A stretch of DNA of 64,000 nucleotides from Clostridiales bacterium (GTDB taxonomy: Bacteria > Bacillota > Clostridia > Christensenellales > Borkfalkiaceae). A program made the translations under genes and the position numbers. The stretch lies in contig SVHO01000002.1 in NCBI GenBank assembly GCA_015055725.1, forward strand, positions 1-64,000, given 5' to 3'. The notes under the pieces are model-generated. The model did no database searches and was not told where the DNA came from. It was given only the letters and a program-made list of their open reading frames with translations. Shown here piece after piece: positions 1-10,500 of this stretch (position 1 is the first letter of the stretch; the number at the start of each line of letters is the position of its first letter).

Positions 1-1422
1 CTTAGTAATCGTGCCATAATTTGTTACGCTTGCAGTTCTCAAAACGCACAAATATTCAGCAACTCTTTTTCCATCAGGTTGGTTAAAGATTCTGTCTAAT
101 TCGGTTGCATCATCAATCATTTCAGAAACGATGATTGCATCGGTGAACTTATAGATTTTGCCGTCATATTCAACAGAAATGGTCACACCAGTATATTCAT
201 CAGTGTGTGGGTTATAAGGAATTGACGCAACAACCGGGTCACCCGCGTTCTTAATCTGAGGTTGTAATGCATCCATTAAGTAACCAAAAGAATTTGTGTT
301 AGTGGTAGTATTACGATTTGAATCAGTATTAAAATGAACTGAATTAGCGTATTTGTAATTTACGTTAGACGTAAACGTGCCTTCGCCATCATAAGAACCT
401 AAAGCATAACTTGTTTCATTATCAACAACGTAAGCAAACGTTGAAGTTGCGCTACCTTGGATAGTATCTTTCATTCCGTTAAAGTAAATGATATCTTTAG
501 CAGAATCATAATATGCTTGGGTGTCAATGATTTCATACATTGAACCAATCGTCACGTTAAGGGTGTTGAGTGCACCTTCTTCAGAAACAACGTTAAGAAT
601 AAATTTATCGCCAATTTTCTTGTCGCTATAGAAAGATGCGGGCAATTTGCCTTCGCTAAGTTCAACGAGTTCGCTTCCGCAATATACTTTATCGTTAGCG
701 TTAAAGGTATAACCAAACGCGCCCGTTTCATAAACTAATTCAACTTCAGTTGCTTCGTTAACTTCGGTGAAGTATTTATCAGCAAGTGCGCTGTAATCTT
801 CAGGTGCTTCGGTTAGCCAATAAGATGCTAAACCCCACATAGAACGGGTAATTGATTCCGAATCATCATATTTCTTTTCACCCTCTTCACCAACGCGATA
901 GAACACGCGTGCGGTGATTTCCGTTCCGTATGCTTCATTTAAGTAATCGTTGAGTTGATCGTCAGTCAAAGTTGTTCCTAAAGCCGTTTCTAAATCAGCC
1001 TTTAACGTTGCTTTCGTGTAGGTGATTGAAGCGGTGTATTCATATTCCGTTTGACCGTCGTTAAAGATAATTTGGTTTTTAATATTCGTGATTTTATTGA
1101 CGTCGTCAACTAAATAACAAATATCAACCGGTACGTCGTTTGCAGTTAACTCCATACCGAAGTATACAGGTTCTGCAACGTTGTTAGTCAAGTTTTCGAA
1201 CTTGGTTTTTGAAATTGTTCCAAAGAAACGGATACCCGTGGTATCATCTTCTGGGTTTTCAGGGTCGCCTTGGCGAACAGATACGCCCGTTGTTGTAAAC
1301 GTTTCAACACCTACTGCGTCGGTTGCTTTAACCTTAAAAAGAGTGGTGCTTAAACTAAACGTTAACATAATAGCGGACAATGCTAAAATCACTGAAAACA
1401 CTTTTAAATATAATTTTTTCAT
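1..1422 (-). CDS. secreted protein, C-terminus beyond window
   Basis: An open frame of 474 codons runs off the left edge, so the end of the protein is missing. The ATG at 1422 has GGAG about 6 nt upstream. Residues 1-33 form a signal peptide: KK, a hydrophobic core (FSVILALSAIMLTFSL) and a VKA cleavage site. Then comes a segment with GVSVRQGD and TGIRFFGTIS (about residues 47-72). I remember such GIRF segments as recurrent in secreted proteins of uncultured gut Clostridia, but have not verified it. The rest is beta-rich and acidic with no catalytic motif. It lies 41 nt after a 43-aa peptide gene and may be the last part of the carbohydrate operon or a separate unit. Confidence 0.8.
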   Translation of the reverse strand, partial: MKKLYLKVFSVILALSAIMLTFSLSTTLFKVKATDAVGVETFTTTGVSVRQGDPENPEDDTTGIRFFGTISKTKFENLTNNVAEPVYFGMELTANDVPVDICYLVDDVNKITNIKNQIIFNDGQTEYEYTASITYTKATLKADLETALGTTLTDDQLNDYLNEAYGTEITARVFYRVGEEGEKKYDDSESITRSMWGLASYWLTEAPEDYSALADKYFTEVNEATEVELVYETGAFGYTFNANDKVYCGSELVELSEGKLPASFYSDKKIGDKFILNVVSEEGALNTLNVTIGSMYEIIDTQAYYDSAKDIIYFNGMKDTIQGSATSTFAYVVDNETSYALGSYDGEGTFTSNVNYKYANSVHFNTDSNRNTTTNTNSFGYLMDALQPQIKNAGDPVVASIPYNPHTDEYTGVTISVEYDGKIYKFTDAIIVSEMIDDATELDRIFNQPDGKRVAEYLCVLRTASVTNYGTITK

Positions 1423-1463
1423 TTTTTTCTCCTTTTTTCTTTTTTTGTTTTCTAAATAATTTT

Positions 1464-1595
1464 TTACATTCCGCCTTTGCCTATAAACCAATCAGGCGAG
1501 AAGTTCATAGACTCTCCGTCCATAGATATAGTCAACACGTCACGCTCCAACAACTCACTGAAAATTATGGTTGCCTTTTGATATGGTTTTTTCAT
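1464..1595 (-). CDS. 43-aa peptide, unknown function
   Basis: This small frame is shorter than usual ORF cut-offs. The ATG at 1595 follows a near-perfect Shine-Dalgarno (GGAGGG, 5 nt spacing), the strongest evidence that it is translated. The peptide begins MKKPYQKATI, has a central ELLERDVLTISMDGE and ends FIGKGGM. It has no signal peptide or membrane segment and no cysteine. Short proteins of the form MKKxY...DVLT are, from memory, frequent hypothetical proteins in gut Clostridia; I cannot assign a role. It sits between a strong stem-loop (1628-1659) and a secreted-protein gene. A precursor peptide is one possibility, but no maturation enzyme is visible nearby. Confidence 0.65.
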   Translation of the reverse strand: MKKPYQKATIIFSELLERDVLTISMDGESMNFSPDWFIGKGGM

Positions 1596-1627
1596 ACATA
1601 CCCTCCTTTAATTTTTTTATTATTTCC

Positions 1628-1659
1628 CGCAACCACGCCGTTTACTCGCCGTGGTTGCG
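1628..1659 (-). other. intercistronic stem-loop
   Basis: A perfect 10-bp stem (CGCAACCACG with CGTGGTTGCG) encloses a 12-nt loop between the 1260-aa lipoprotein gene and the 43-aa peptide gene. On the minus-strand transcript it is followed by GGAAATAATA rather than a U-run. An mRNA-stabilising or processing hairpin is therefore more likely than a strong terminator. Confidence 0.6.
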
Positions 1660-1679
1660 ATCACATAACCTTATTTTTT

Positions 1680-4600
1680 TTACAAAATCCAGTCAACGTC
1701 AAAGTTTATTTCGGGGTCAGTTCCGTTATATAAATTTTGGCTTGCCCAATACAAATTGCCGTTAACCGTTCTCCACATACCCGTTGAAACTAAGGTTTCA
1801 ATCTTATCGGCTTCAACTTCATTTGCTTTATCATATCTATAAACGTTGTTATAAATATACGAGCCTTTGGTTGAATCTTCCGCTATCGGGTTGTGATAAT
1901 ATTGTTGCCCTTCTTCCATCCATACGCAACGCATACCCTGTTTGCCTATATCGTTTTCAGAATATGCAACGTACATATACCTATAATCAAATTCTTCTGC
2001 TAGTGATGCACCAACGAATTGACGGTATACCGAAGGATTCATTTTGGTTATCGTTATAACGTTTTCGAACCTTGAAGAACGCGCCGTTTGAGTTTTGCTA
2101 ATTCCTACGCTATCTCTTGATAAGATTGAACCGTGTGCGCGATATAAATCGTCCGTGTGGTCATCTTCGTTATTTATAGCGACGTAAACGTTCTTAAACT
2201 TAAAGGTGTTAACACTAGTCGAAGAATTGCAGTAGAACAACCCTTTATAGTTAACCGTTGGGTCATAGTTAGAAACGTACGTCCTATCGATTTGAACGTG
2301 AACGTTCGTTATTTCGGTGAGTTGCGTTCCGGCAGATTCCATAAACTTACCAAACACGGTGAAGTTTTTCTCGCTTTGCGAAATCAAGTTGATAAACGCG
2401 AGATTTTTAATAACCGTTCTGCCACCGTTATCTTCACTATCCGAATATACAGAACCTAAAAGTCCAGTCATAGTCGGTCTGAAGTTGTAAATTGCAAATC
2501 CACGCCCGTCTAACACGCCTTGGAACGCGTGTGTCTTGTCAAACGAGGTATCTGAAGTGAACAACGTTTCGTCGTGCCCGATAGAATATCCGTTTGCGTT
2601 GATATTTCTTTCCAACACGTAATATCCGTTAATTCTTCCCGTGCTCTTGGTGTGTTTAAACACTTCTAAGTCACTTACGTCAGATATGATATGCGTATAA
2701 ACTTTAACGTTTGTAAATCTATATTGCATATCGCTAGTTGTGATTAACAACTCTGAAACTTCAACGTCACTATAATCAGATTTGATTACCGTTTGCAATC
2801 CCTTTAATATTCCGCCCGCCATAACGTTAACGTTATAAGTTTGACCGCCAACCGTTTGTGAAACCGATAAAATATCCTTAGGTGCTTTTACGTAATCTTC
2901 AAGATTAAACACTCCGTCATAAGCCGACGTTTCAATAGCGGTTGCTATGGTGTAATCATCAGGATAAGCCAAAACCTTAATTGTTATTTCTTTGAGTTTG
3001 TTATTAAAGTTGCATTGAACTGTTATCGTGTATTCTTGCGGTTGAGCGATTGTGCTTGCAAGCGTCACCACGCCGTCCGAAGTGATATTGAGTTCTGCGC
3101 TATTATAGGTATATCCGATTACCGAAATAGGTTCTCCCTTAAAGGTTGCCAAAGTGAGTTGTTTGCCGTTAGTGGTTGAGTTCACTTTAATAGTGCCGTC
3201 AAATACCAATTCCCCGTCATATTTGGGATAAGCGCCTTCTGCCGTTTTGAATACGGGATAACCGTCAACAAACATCCAGCTTGAAGAATCAAACGTGCTG
3301 TAATCAAGGTCCGCAAGTTTCATCTCTGCAACGCTTTGGTATTGCATGAACTTAGTTGAGTAAATATCCCCCGTGTAATTAACCACGCGTTTTCCTTCAT
3401 CATTATAAGTTGCACCGTCAAGGATATTGCCAACGAGCAAGTTTTTGCCGTAAACTGTTGCTTTTGTGTTAAACGATGCAGGATATTCGTCCGTAATCAA
3501 ATATACGTCGTTAGCGAAAAATCTCGTTGAAATATTTTCAGCGCAAAGCCCAATCCCTTCGTAAATGAGTATACCGCCCGCAGTTTCACTGCCACGTTTA
3601 ACGCCAACTGCATCAACAATAACGTTGCTTAAAGTGGTTAAAACGTTTCCATAGTTATAGTTCTTATAAAGCAATGCGCCTTTGGGGTTAACCGTTTGTT
3701 CTGCCAATTTGATATATACGTCTTCTATAAGAGTGTTATTAGTTCTAAGCCCACGTTTATCAGTTGGCATAACCCTTCCGTTCGTTATGTTTTGAGCGTA
3801 CGCGATACCTGAAGAGTTTGTTATGTTAAGGTCAACGAGTGCGAAATCACTAACTTTTGCATTTCCTAATAAGTAGCCGAACAATCCACCGCCAACTTTT
3901 CCACTTTCGACCGAAGTGTTAAGGTTAAATATCGTGTATCCGTTTCCGTTGAACGTTCCTATAAATCCAAACTTTTCCGTACGAGTATCGTAGGTGCTTG
4001 AAAGTGTAGTGCTTTCGTTATACCTTTTTGCAATACCGTCAATATTAGTGCTTGTTGCTTTGCCATCCTTATCGACGTATGGGAAAGTGGTGTTAAACAC
4101 TTCGTGCGGGATTGTTATACCCGTTGCATCAATATCATTAAGCATTATTGAATAACCGTCAATGCAAGTGATTTGGGTTTCGTCAATGCCGTAAGTTTCT
4201 GGCAAGTCTTCTTTTATCTTCTTTAACGCAAAGAGTTCTAAGTCGCTTGCCTTTTGTACGACTATTGCGTAAACGTTTGCAGTGACAAAATACTTAACTT
4301 TTGCAGATTCAACGGTTAAAACCGCTTGATAACTACCAGTATAATCGTTAGGCAAACCGAAAATTTTTCCGTTTTCAGTTTGAAGTTGCTCACCATCAAA
4401 AGACGCCTTAAACCCTTCAACGTTATCAGAACCGAAAAGTTTTTTAGCAATCGTGGTGTCTGCGTAATCGTTATTTACGTCTTTAAACGTTCCCGCATAG
4501 GTTGAAAAATAATTGAGCGTTTCGCCAAATTCAGCTTGTGGTTTCATAACAGAAACGTTTACCGAACTTGTATATTCGCTACCAGTAGCATCAGAAAAAC

Positions 4601-5462
4601 TCAATATAATCGTTCCCGTGCCTTCTGCAATAGCACGTAAAACGTTGCCATCTCTTTGAACAAGTTCGCTAGGTAAGGTGACGTTAATATCGCTATACGT
4701 CGTTCCGTTCAAGTTTGCAGTCGGAACAAAATCAATTTCATTAACGTAGCTTTCCCCTTCAAATTCACTAACCGTGCTCAAATTAAGAGTGGTATATTGC
4801 TTACCGCTAATATAGAAATAAACTTCTTCAACTATTTCAACTTCAATCGTTCTATAAAGCGATGCAAAATCGCCGTCGTTCATACCGCGCCAAGTAGCCG
4901 AAAAACTTACCGTAAACTTTCCAGTGTCGTTTATGCAAAGTTTGCCGTTTTGGTCAAACGTTGCAATATTTTCGTCTGAAGATGCGTATTCAACTTGCGC
5001 ATCGTAAAACTTTTTGCCGTTAAAGGAAACGTAAGTTTCAAACGCGAAGTTTTGGTCGTTTTTACCTATGCGATATTCACTCTTTTCATTGTTTATTATA
5101 AGTTGTGGCAATTGTGTGCCCATTGAAACGGTCACGGTGCATTCTGAACTGTATTTGCCGTAGGTTGCCTTAATTTTAGCCGTACCAACGCTAATAGATT
5201 CTACTAGCCCTTCTTGCGAAACAGTTGCAACACCTGCGTTTGAAGTAGTCCAAACCAACTCATCTTCGTCAACAGCTTCTTTAACGAAAAGCAAATTCGT
5301 GTCGCCAATAAGTGTTTCTAAAGTGGTTTTATTAAGGTCTATCCCTTCGATTGCTGAGGGATTGCCTGTATCTCTTTCTTGACAAGATTGACAAGCAAAC
5401 ATTGGAAAAGCCGAAGTTATTAAGAGTAAACATAAAACTAAAATACTAATAAAACGTTTCAT
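1680..5462 (-). CDS. large BIG2/GLUG-like surface lipoprotein
   Basis: This 1260-aa exported protein starts with a lipoprotein-type signal peptide (MKRF, hydrophobic core, FPMFAC), so Cys 24 is probably lipidated. Residues ~40-115 are a bacterial Ig-like (BIG2) domain with the classic pattern SNAGVATVSQEGLVESISVGTAKI. More Ig-like segments follow (~120-310). Two GLUG-like segments with GTFNGNGYTIFNL (~500-545) and GVLDGRGFAIYNF (~975-1020) suggest beta-helical repeats. No catalytic motif is seen. The start lies 4 nt after the DUF4838 gene, so they are cotranscribed. The likely role is glycan binding or adhesion at the cell surface; the ligand is unknown. Confidence 0.85.
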   Translation of the reverse strand: MKRFISILVLCLLLITSAFPMFACQSCQERDTGNPSAIEGIDLNKTTLETLIGDTNLLFVKEAVDEDELVWTTSNAGVATVSQEGLVESISVGTAKIKATYGKYSSECTVTVSMGTQLPQLIINNEKSEYRIGKNDQNFAFETYVSFNGKKFYDAQVEYASSDENIATFDQNGKLCINDTGKFTVSFSATWRGMNDGDFASLYRTIEVEIVEEVYFYISGKQYTTLNLSTVSEFEGESYVNEIDFVPTANLNGTTYSDINVTLPSELVQRDGNVLRAIAEGTGTIILSFSDATGSEYTSSVNVSVMKPQAEFGETLNYFSTYAGTFKDVNNDYADTTIAKKLFGSDNVEGFKASFDGEQLQTENGKIFGLPNDYTGSYQAVLTVESAKVKYFVTANVYAIVVQKASDLELFALKKIKEDLPETYGIDETQITCIDGYSIMLNDIDATGITIPHEVFNTTFPYVDKDGKATSTNIDGIAKRYNESTTLSSTYDTRTEKFGFIGTFNGNGYTIFNLNTSVESGKVGGGLFGYLLGNAKVSDFALVDLNITNSSGIAYAQNITNGRVMPTDKRGLRTNNTLIEDVYIKLAEQTVNPKGALLYKNYNYGNVLTTLSNVIVDAVGVKRGSETAGGILIYEGIGLCAENISTRFFANDVYLITDEYPASFNTKATVYGKNLLVGNILDGATYNDEGKRVVNYTGDIYSTKFMQYQSVAEMKLADLDYSTFDSSSWMFVDGYPVFKTAEGAYPKYDGELVFDGTIKVNSTTNGKQLTLATFKGEPISVIGYTYNSAELNITSDGVVTLASTIAQPQEYTITVQCNFNNKLKEITIKVLAYPDDYTIATAIETSAYDGVFNLEDYVKAPKDILSVSQTVGGQTYNVNVMAGGILKGLQTVIKSDYSDVEVSELLITTSDMQYRFTNVKVYTHIISDVSDLEVFKHTKSTGRINGYYVLERNINANGYSIGHDETLFTSDTSFDKTHAFQGVLDGRGFAIYNFRPTMTGLLGSVYSDSEDNGGRTVIKNLAFINLISQSEKNFTVFGKFMESAGTQLTEITNVHVQIDRTYVSNYDPTVNYKGLFYCNSSTSVNTFKFKNVYVAINNEDDHTDDLYRAHGSILSRDSVGISKTQTARSSRFENVITITKMNPSVYRQFVGASLAEEFDYRYMYVAYSENDIGKQGMRCVWMEEGQQYYHNPIAEDSTKGSYIYNNVYRYDKANEVEADKIETLVSTGMWRTVNGNLYWASQNLYNGTDPEINFDVDWIL

Positions 5463-5466
5463 ATTC

Positions 5467-7560
5467 TTACCCCACTAACGCATATAATGGCTTACCGTTA
5501 TATTGCAAACTTGGCGTAATCAAGCTGATTTCTCTTATTCTTTGCTTATACGCTGAAAGTGTGTCGTCATTAAACGGTCTTTCATTTTCTTTTCCGTATA
5601 GATCATATATTTTGTATAAATGCGCTATATTTTCAAGTTCTATTCTTTGATGAACAACTTTGTATAGCGTCGGGTCGGATTCTTTAAGATATGCAATCTT
5701 TTCAATCGCTTTATCACACATTTCAACCCAGCCTTTAAGAACTAAATACGGATAATTTTCTTTACTTTTAATATCGCGACCCCAGTTATTATCTGTTTCT
5801 GCATTAACCACAAGGTTTGCATAATGAATTCTTTCTTGCATTAAAAGTTCATACATAATATCTGATGCTTCTAAATACATGGCTTTCATATATTTTTGAA
5901 TGTAATAATTCATATCCCTCGTCACGTCCCATCTGATTTTTGATTGAACGTAACTTAAACAATTATGCCAAGCGGTCATTTCGCCACCACCTTGCAAATA
6001 ATGCGCGGAGTAAACAAGTTCATAATTACCGTAAGCCATCGCTTCAAAGAAGTTATTGCTATAAGTGGTAAAACCGTCTGAGAAATAAATGTTATTTACA
6101 ATATTGCCCGAATTATGCCAGAACCATAAACAGTTTGATTTTTGAGTAATTGCCTTCCAACCTTGTATTTGTTTAATTTGGTCAGGCCATTTTTCATCAT
6201 AAGTATCAGCGTGTGCACTTACACCCCTTGAACTTACGTGCCAGATACCGATATTTTCACGGCAAACAACTTCTTCGCTTAACGGCGTGCCGTTTTCGTC
6301 AACGGGTGGGTCGGTGTATACATTATAGCCGTAAGTTAAAATCTTAAAGTTTTCCCTATATGCATAGTGAAATTCAGCATCTTCATCTTTTTGGCTTTCT
6401 AACCACTCTTCAACTTTTTCGCCCAACTTATTTGCAAACTTAATTAGGTTCCCAGAATATTTTACTTGTGCGTAATCAGCCTTACAATTCGGACAAGAGC
6501 AAATGTCACCGTTATCAGTCATCGTGAAAGTGACGTAATTGCGGTAAGGATACTCCTCTGGCGTATAGTTTTTCAATGAGAATATAATTTTCTCAGCACA
6601 AATTTCAATCATTTTCTCAAGTACCTCAGGATTGCCGTGTGCTGTATAGCAAAGTTGAGATGCACTTGCAAACATATCATCTACTACGCCTTCAACTTGT
6701 GTGTTGATATAATACATAACGTTGTGTATAGGTCCAGATGGACTTGATATGTCGAACGTTCTGTGTATAGGCAAGAACATATAATTGGGATGAATAAATT
6801 GACTTGCGCGTAAATTTTTTGCCTTTATTTCATCAGCAACAGTATCATAACCTAAACCTTCAGCATCTAAATTATGAATGCTCTTATCATATTCATAAAC
6901 TTGTTGCGAACCGTAAAATGAGTTTACGTCAGGAATATCGGTGACATCTAAATTTTTAAATTTGCATTCAGTCACGTTCGTGTCAATTTCAATACAGTTC
7001 CTGTAATAATAATCAAAATTGAAATAAATTTCAAGGAATTTATAAACTGCATTGCAAACGCCAAAATCATCACCACCTAAAATAAAAACCGATTGGTTTT
7101 TGGTGATTATACGAATACCTTCTTTTTTGATATTCGCAACTGAAAATTCGTCTTTGCTTATTCCTGCTTTTGAAACAAGTGAGGTGTTGCCAATTGAAAT
7201 ATATTTAGAGTTTTCAGTAAAGTCAGTGATATTGTTATCAAATTGAAAACCAAGAGATATTCCCGTTGCTTTCTTGAAAAGAATAATAAAATCAGTTTTA
7301 ACTTGTGAAACCATATCACTTGCATCTTCTGAAATAACAACGGTGTAGTCAGTTCTGCCATCTCTAACTAAATAATTATCGGTATCAGAGACATTTATAT
7401 CGTGCGTACCAGCATAGCTTACTCTATCAATTGAACCAAAATCACTCGGCTCACCATCTCCAGGATAATAACCTTTATCACTATCGCTACACCCAACAAC
7501 ACCTAAAAGAAATGTGAACATCAATACAAATAAAATAAACTTAAAAAATTTGTTTTTCAT
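5467..7560 (-). CDS. DUF4838-type lipoprotein, alpha-glucuronidase-like
   Basis: 697 aa with a clear lipoprotein signal (core FILFVLMFTFLLGVVGC, lipidated Cys ~24). Residues ~70-200 look like the small alpha/beta domain that precedes the barrel in GH20/GH67-type hydrolases. From ~210 a DUF4838-like barrel contains TMTDNGDICSCPNCKADY (~350-365) and a run of Trp-rich strands (GWKAITQKSNCLWFWHNSG). DUF4838 proteins are usually treated as putative glycoside hydrolases, but substrate and catalytic residues are not established, so I give no activity. It is tightly coupled (4 nt) to both neighbours in the transporter operon. The CxCxxC motif resembles a CPHC motif in the operon's first enzyme, hinting at a related fold. 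Confidence 0.8.
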   Translation of the reverse strand: MKNKFFKFILFVLMFTFLLGVVGCSDSDKGYYPGDGEPSDFGSIDRVSYAGTHDINVSDTDNYLVRDGRTDYTVVISEDASDMVSQVKTDFIILFKKATGISLGFQFDNNITDFTENSKYISIGNTSLVSKAGISKDEFSVANIKKEGIRIITKNQSVFILGGDDFGVCNAVYKFLEIYFNFDYYYRNCIEIDTNVTECKFKNLDVTDIPDVNSFYGSQQVYEYDKSIHNLDAEGLGYDTVADEIKAKNLRASQFIHPNYMFLPIHRTFDISSPSGPIHNVMYYINTQVEGVVDDMFASASQLCYTAHGNPEVLEKMIEICAEKIIFSLKNYTPEEYPYRNYVTFTMTDNGDICSCPNCKADYAQVKYSGNLIKFANKLGEKVEEWLESQKDEDAEFHYAYRENFKILTYGYNVYTDPPVDENGTPLSEEVVCRENIGIWHVSSRGVSAHADTYDEKWPDQIKQIQGWKAITQKSNCLWFWHNSGNIVNNIYFSDGFTTYSNNFFEAMAYGNYELVYSAHYLQGGGEMTAWHNCLSYVQSKIRWDVTRDMNYYIQKYMKAMYLEASDIMYELLMQERIHYANLVVNAETDNNWGRDIKSKENYPYLVLKGWVEMCDKAIEKIAYLKESDPTLYKVVHQRIELENIAHLYKIYDLYGKENERPFNDDTLSAYKQRIREISLITPSLQYNGKPLYALVG

Positions 7561-7564
7561 AGTA

Positions 7565-10500
7565 TTACTCCTCTACCGTCACATTTACTAGTTTATAAGC
7601 AAAATTACCAGCTTCATCTTTTGCATAGATATAAACTTGATAACTGCCAACACGGTTAAAACGTATAGCATTCGTATTATAAGTATAGAAAGCATTTACC
7701 TTAATATCCCTTAAGAATATAGTAACGGCAATGTCTTTACCAGCAGTAATATCGTCGCTTACGCTATATTTAAGCGTGAAAGTGCTACCTTTTTTTATGT
7801 TAACGTTTTGATCAACATTGAGTTTAATAGTGGGTGCAACAGAGTCAACTACGCTAAGTATACAAGTAATATCACCATCGTTGTCCGAACCATCAAAGGC
7901 AGTAATCACAACCATATATTTACCATAGCTGTCAAGTTTAACTTGGTAAGAGCGCATAGCGTTAGCGTTATCTAGTTTTACGCCGTCAACACTGCTTAAC
8001 ACTTTGCCATCTTTAGTCACTTTAATAGTGACGTTTTGATTAATAATAGTAGAATAAACGTCCGTCACACACGGTGGCAAAATAGTTATAACCGAGCCAC
8101 GTTCGTATTCACCCGAAAAGTCCTTGATTGAGATTAATGGTGCTTGAGTATCGTTATATTTATTATTTCTTATGGTTTGACCGTTAATCTTATCAATGAT
8201 AATAGACGCATCGCCATAAGCGTTAACTACTTTAACGTCAATATAACAAAGTGACGAAGTAAACATTGAAGAAAGGTCTACACTAAATTCCAAATCATTA
8301 ATCGTGAATATTTTAGTTAAAACGTCATATTCTATTTCTTTCACGTTGCTATTGCTTGCAAACGGGAAATCAGACGCAAGTGTTCTTTCTCCGTTTAATG
8401 AAACGTAGCAAACACCGCCTTTATCAATGAACGAAATGGTATAAGAAACGTTTTCATCATAGTAATCGGTTAGAATAACGTCTGCCCTTTCGTAATAAGC
8501 GCGGTCTACAGGAATTTTAAGTCCAAACTCTAAAGAAGAAAAGTCAATGGCGTTAACGAACTTCAAAGTGCCGTTAGTGTTTGGAGCAATTAAATCGTAT
8601 TGAACGGCAGTTTTTTTGCTTTCAGAATAACTTTTTGCTTCAAACTCATCATGAATAAAGTAATCTCGAACAGCTAATCTTCCACCATAGCCAACGTCTA
8701 CGATAGTTATAGGTTCACTTATAATTTGGTCACTGCTATTACCTTTTTGACAAGTGTATTTAATAATTGCAGTATTTGACCCCGTGATTTCAACGCATCT
8801 ATAATCTTCAATTGGTAAGAAGGTTTGACCGTTATCATAACTAATAAACGCCGAAAAATCCACTGGTGATGGCGTTGCTTTATCATAAGCAAAACAAGGA
8901 ACGGCCTCTAACGAGTACTCTGCGTTTTTGATAAAATAACGTGGCAAATTAAATTTACCAACAAAACTTACGTTATTAGAAGTTTGGCTTTGAATAGCAT
9001 ATTTATAAATAACAGAATCATAAACGTTATCAGAGCAATCATAAACGATAGTATATTCGCCTGCATATTTTGGAATAAACGTTCTCTTTTCAGGGTCAAT
9101 ATTTATCGTTTCGTTATTATGAACGGCTTTAATAGCTACTTTAAGCGCACTTTGTTTATTAATGGTTTCAAGGCTAAATTCAGGCAAGATCACACGCGCG
9201 CCCGCTTCAACTGTGTTTAACCCCGCATAAGACGTGTTAAGGGTTATCGGCTTTTCAGTTTGAACAGGGTTGATAGTGAGCGTATAATACCCAACGCACC
9301 CCGCCGAATTCTTAACCACGTATACTGCGGTGTATTGTCTATCTTTATCAATTTTAATTTTTCCATCAACAACGGCAACGTCTAATTGAGCAGGCGTTCC
9401 GTAATTAGCGTAAACGTTAACGGTTGAAGAAACAATCGCTTCGTTGCTAACGACGTTTGGTGTAGGCAAAACGTAATCACTTCCAAGTGGAACGTAAATT
9501 CCCCTTTCGTCAGTATCAATCACGTCAAGATTGATAACGGGCAAAGCAACGTCATCAATAAAACCTAGTTTACCAAAGTTTTCAACTAACTCTTTACCGT
9601 CATAACCACCAATGCTGTTAATATCAATTCTACCCTTATCACCAGACACATAATCAGACATAAATACGCTGAGTTTAACCTTTCCCGAACTAAAACCAGG
9701 GAAAGTGTTAGTGCCATAAACTTCACTGCTTGAAAGTGCACCTACTAAAACTGATTGTGTGCCGTGTTGAATATAAACTTTATTAGAGTTAAAATCATAT
9801 TTCCAAGTGAAAGCCGAGTGGTCGTTAACCAACGGGAAACCTGAAAAAGTACGACCACCTTTTTCGTTGTTGTAGTAAAGTCCGTATTTTTCACCGTCAA
9901 TGGTGACGTTATAATACGTTGCGTATTCTTTAGAAACAGGGGCGGTTATAGCCGTGCGTTTTTGCCCTACTGCACAAACCGTAAAGCTTGGATAATAATT
10001 ACTCTTTTGGCTATTACCAACTGACGAACTATTAATATCCACAGAATTGTTATCAGGACAAGCAAGCCTACAATATAGTTCCACGTAATTCCCCAAATCA
10101 TAACTATCAGAAAGCCTAATAATGCAATAAGTTGCAATATTTGACTGTACCTTTAATTTTTTCCAAGAATTTGTTTGGTCATTTGGGTTATACAATTCGT
10201 TGGGAACAAAGTTTACGTTTCTATAATCGAGCGTGATTAAATCACAAAGCCCGTCTTCGCCAACTTGAGATAAATCGATACTCTTTGTAAAGTTAAAGGT
10301 ATCGCCTTCAGCCAATCTAACGATAAGCGCGTCTTCTTTATGGAAAGTCACGTCAACGTCGTTTCCAAGATACTCTGCATTTTCTTGTTGTTCTTTTGAA
10401 ACCGCAACTACACTGCCGTTTGTGGTAGAAACGCTATAAAGTTTATTGGTGACCACGAATGTTTTTTCAGCAATACATTTATCGCCGTTATCGTCATCAA

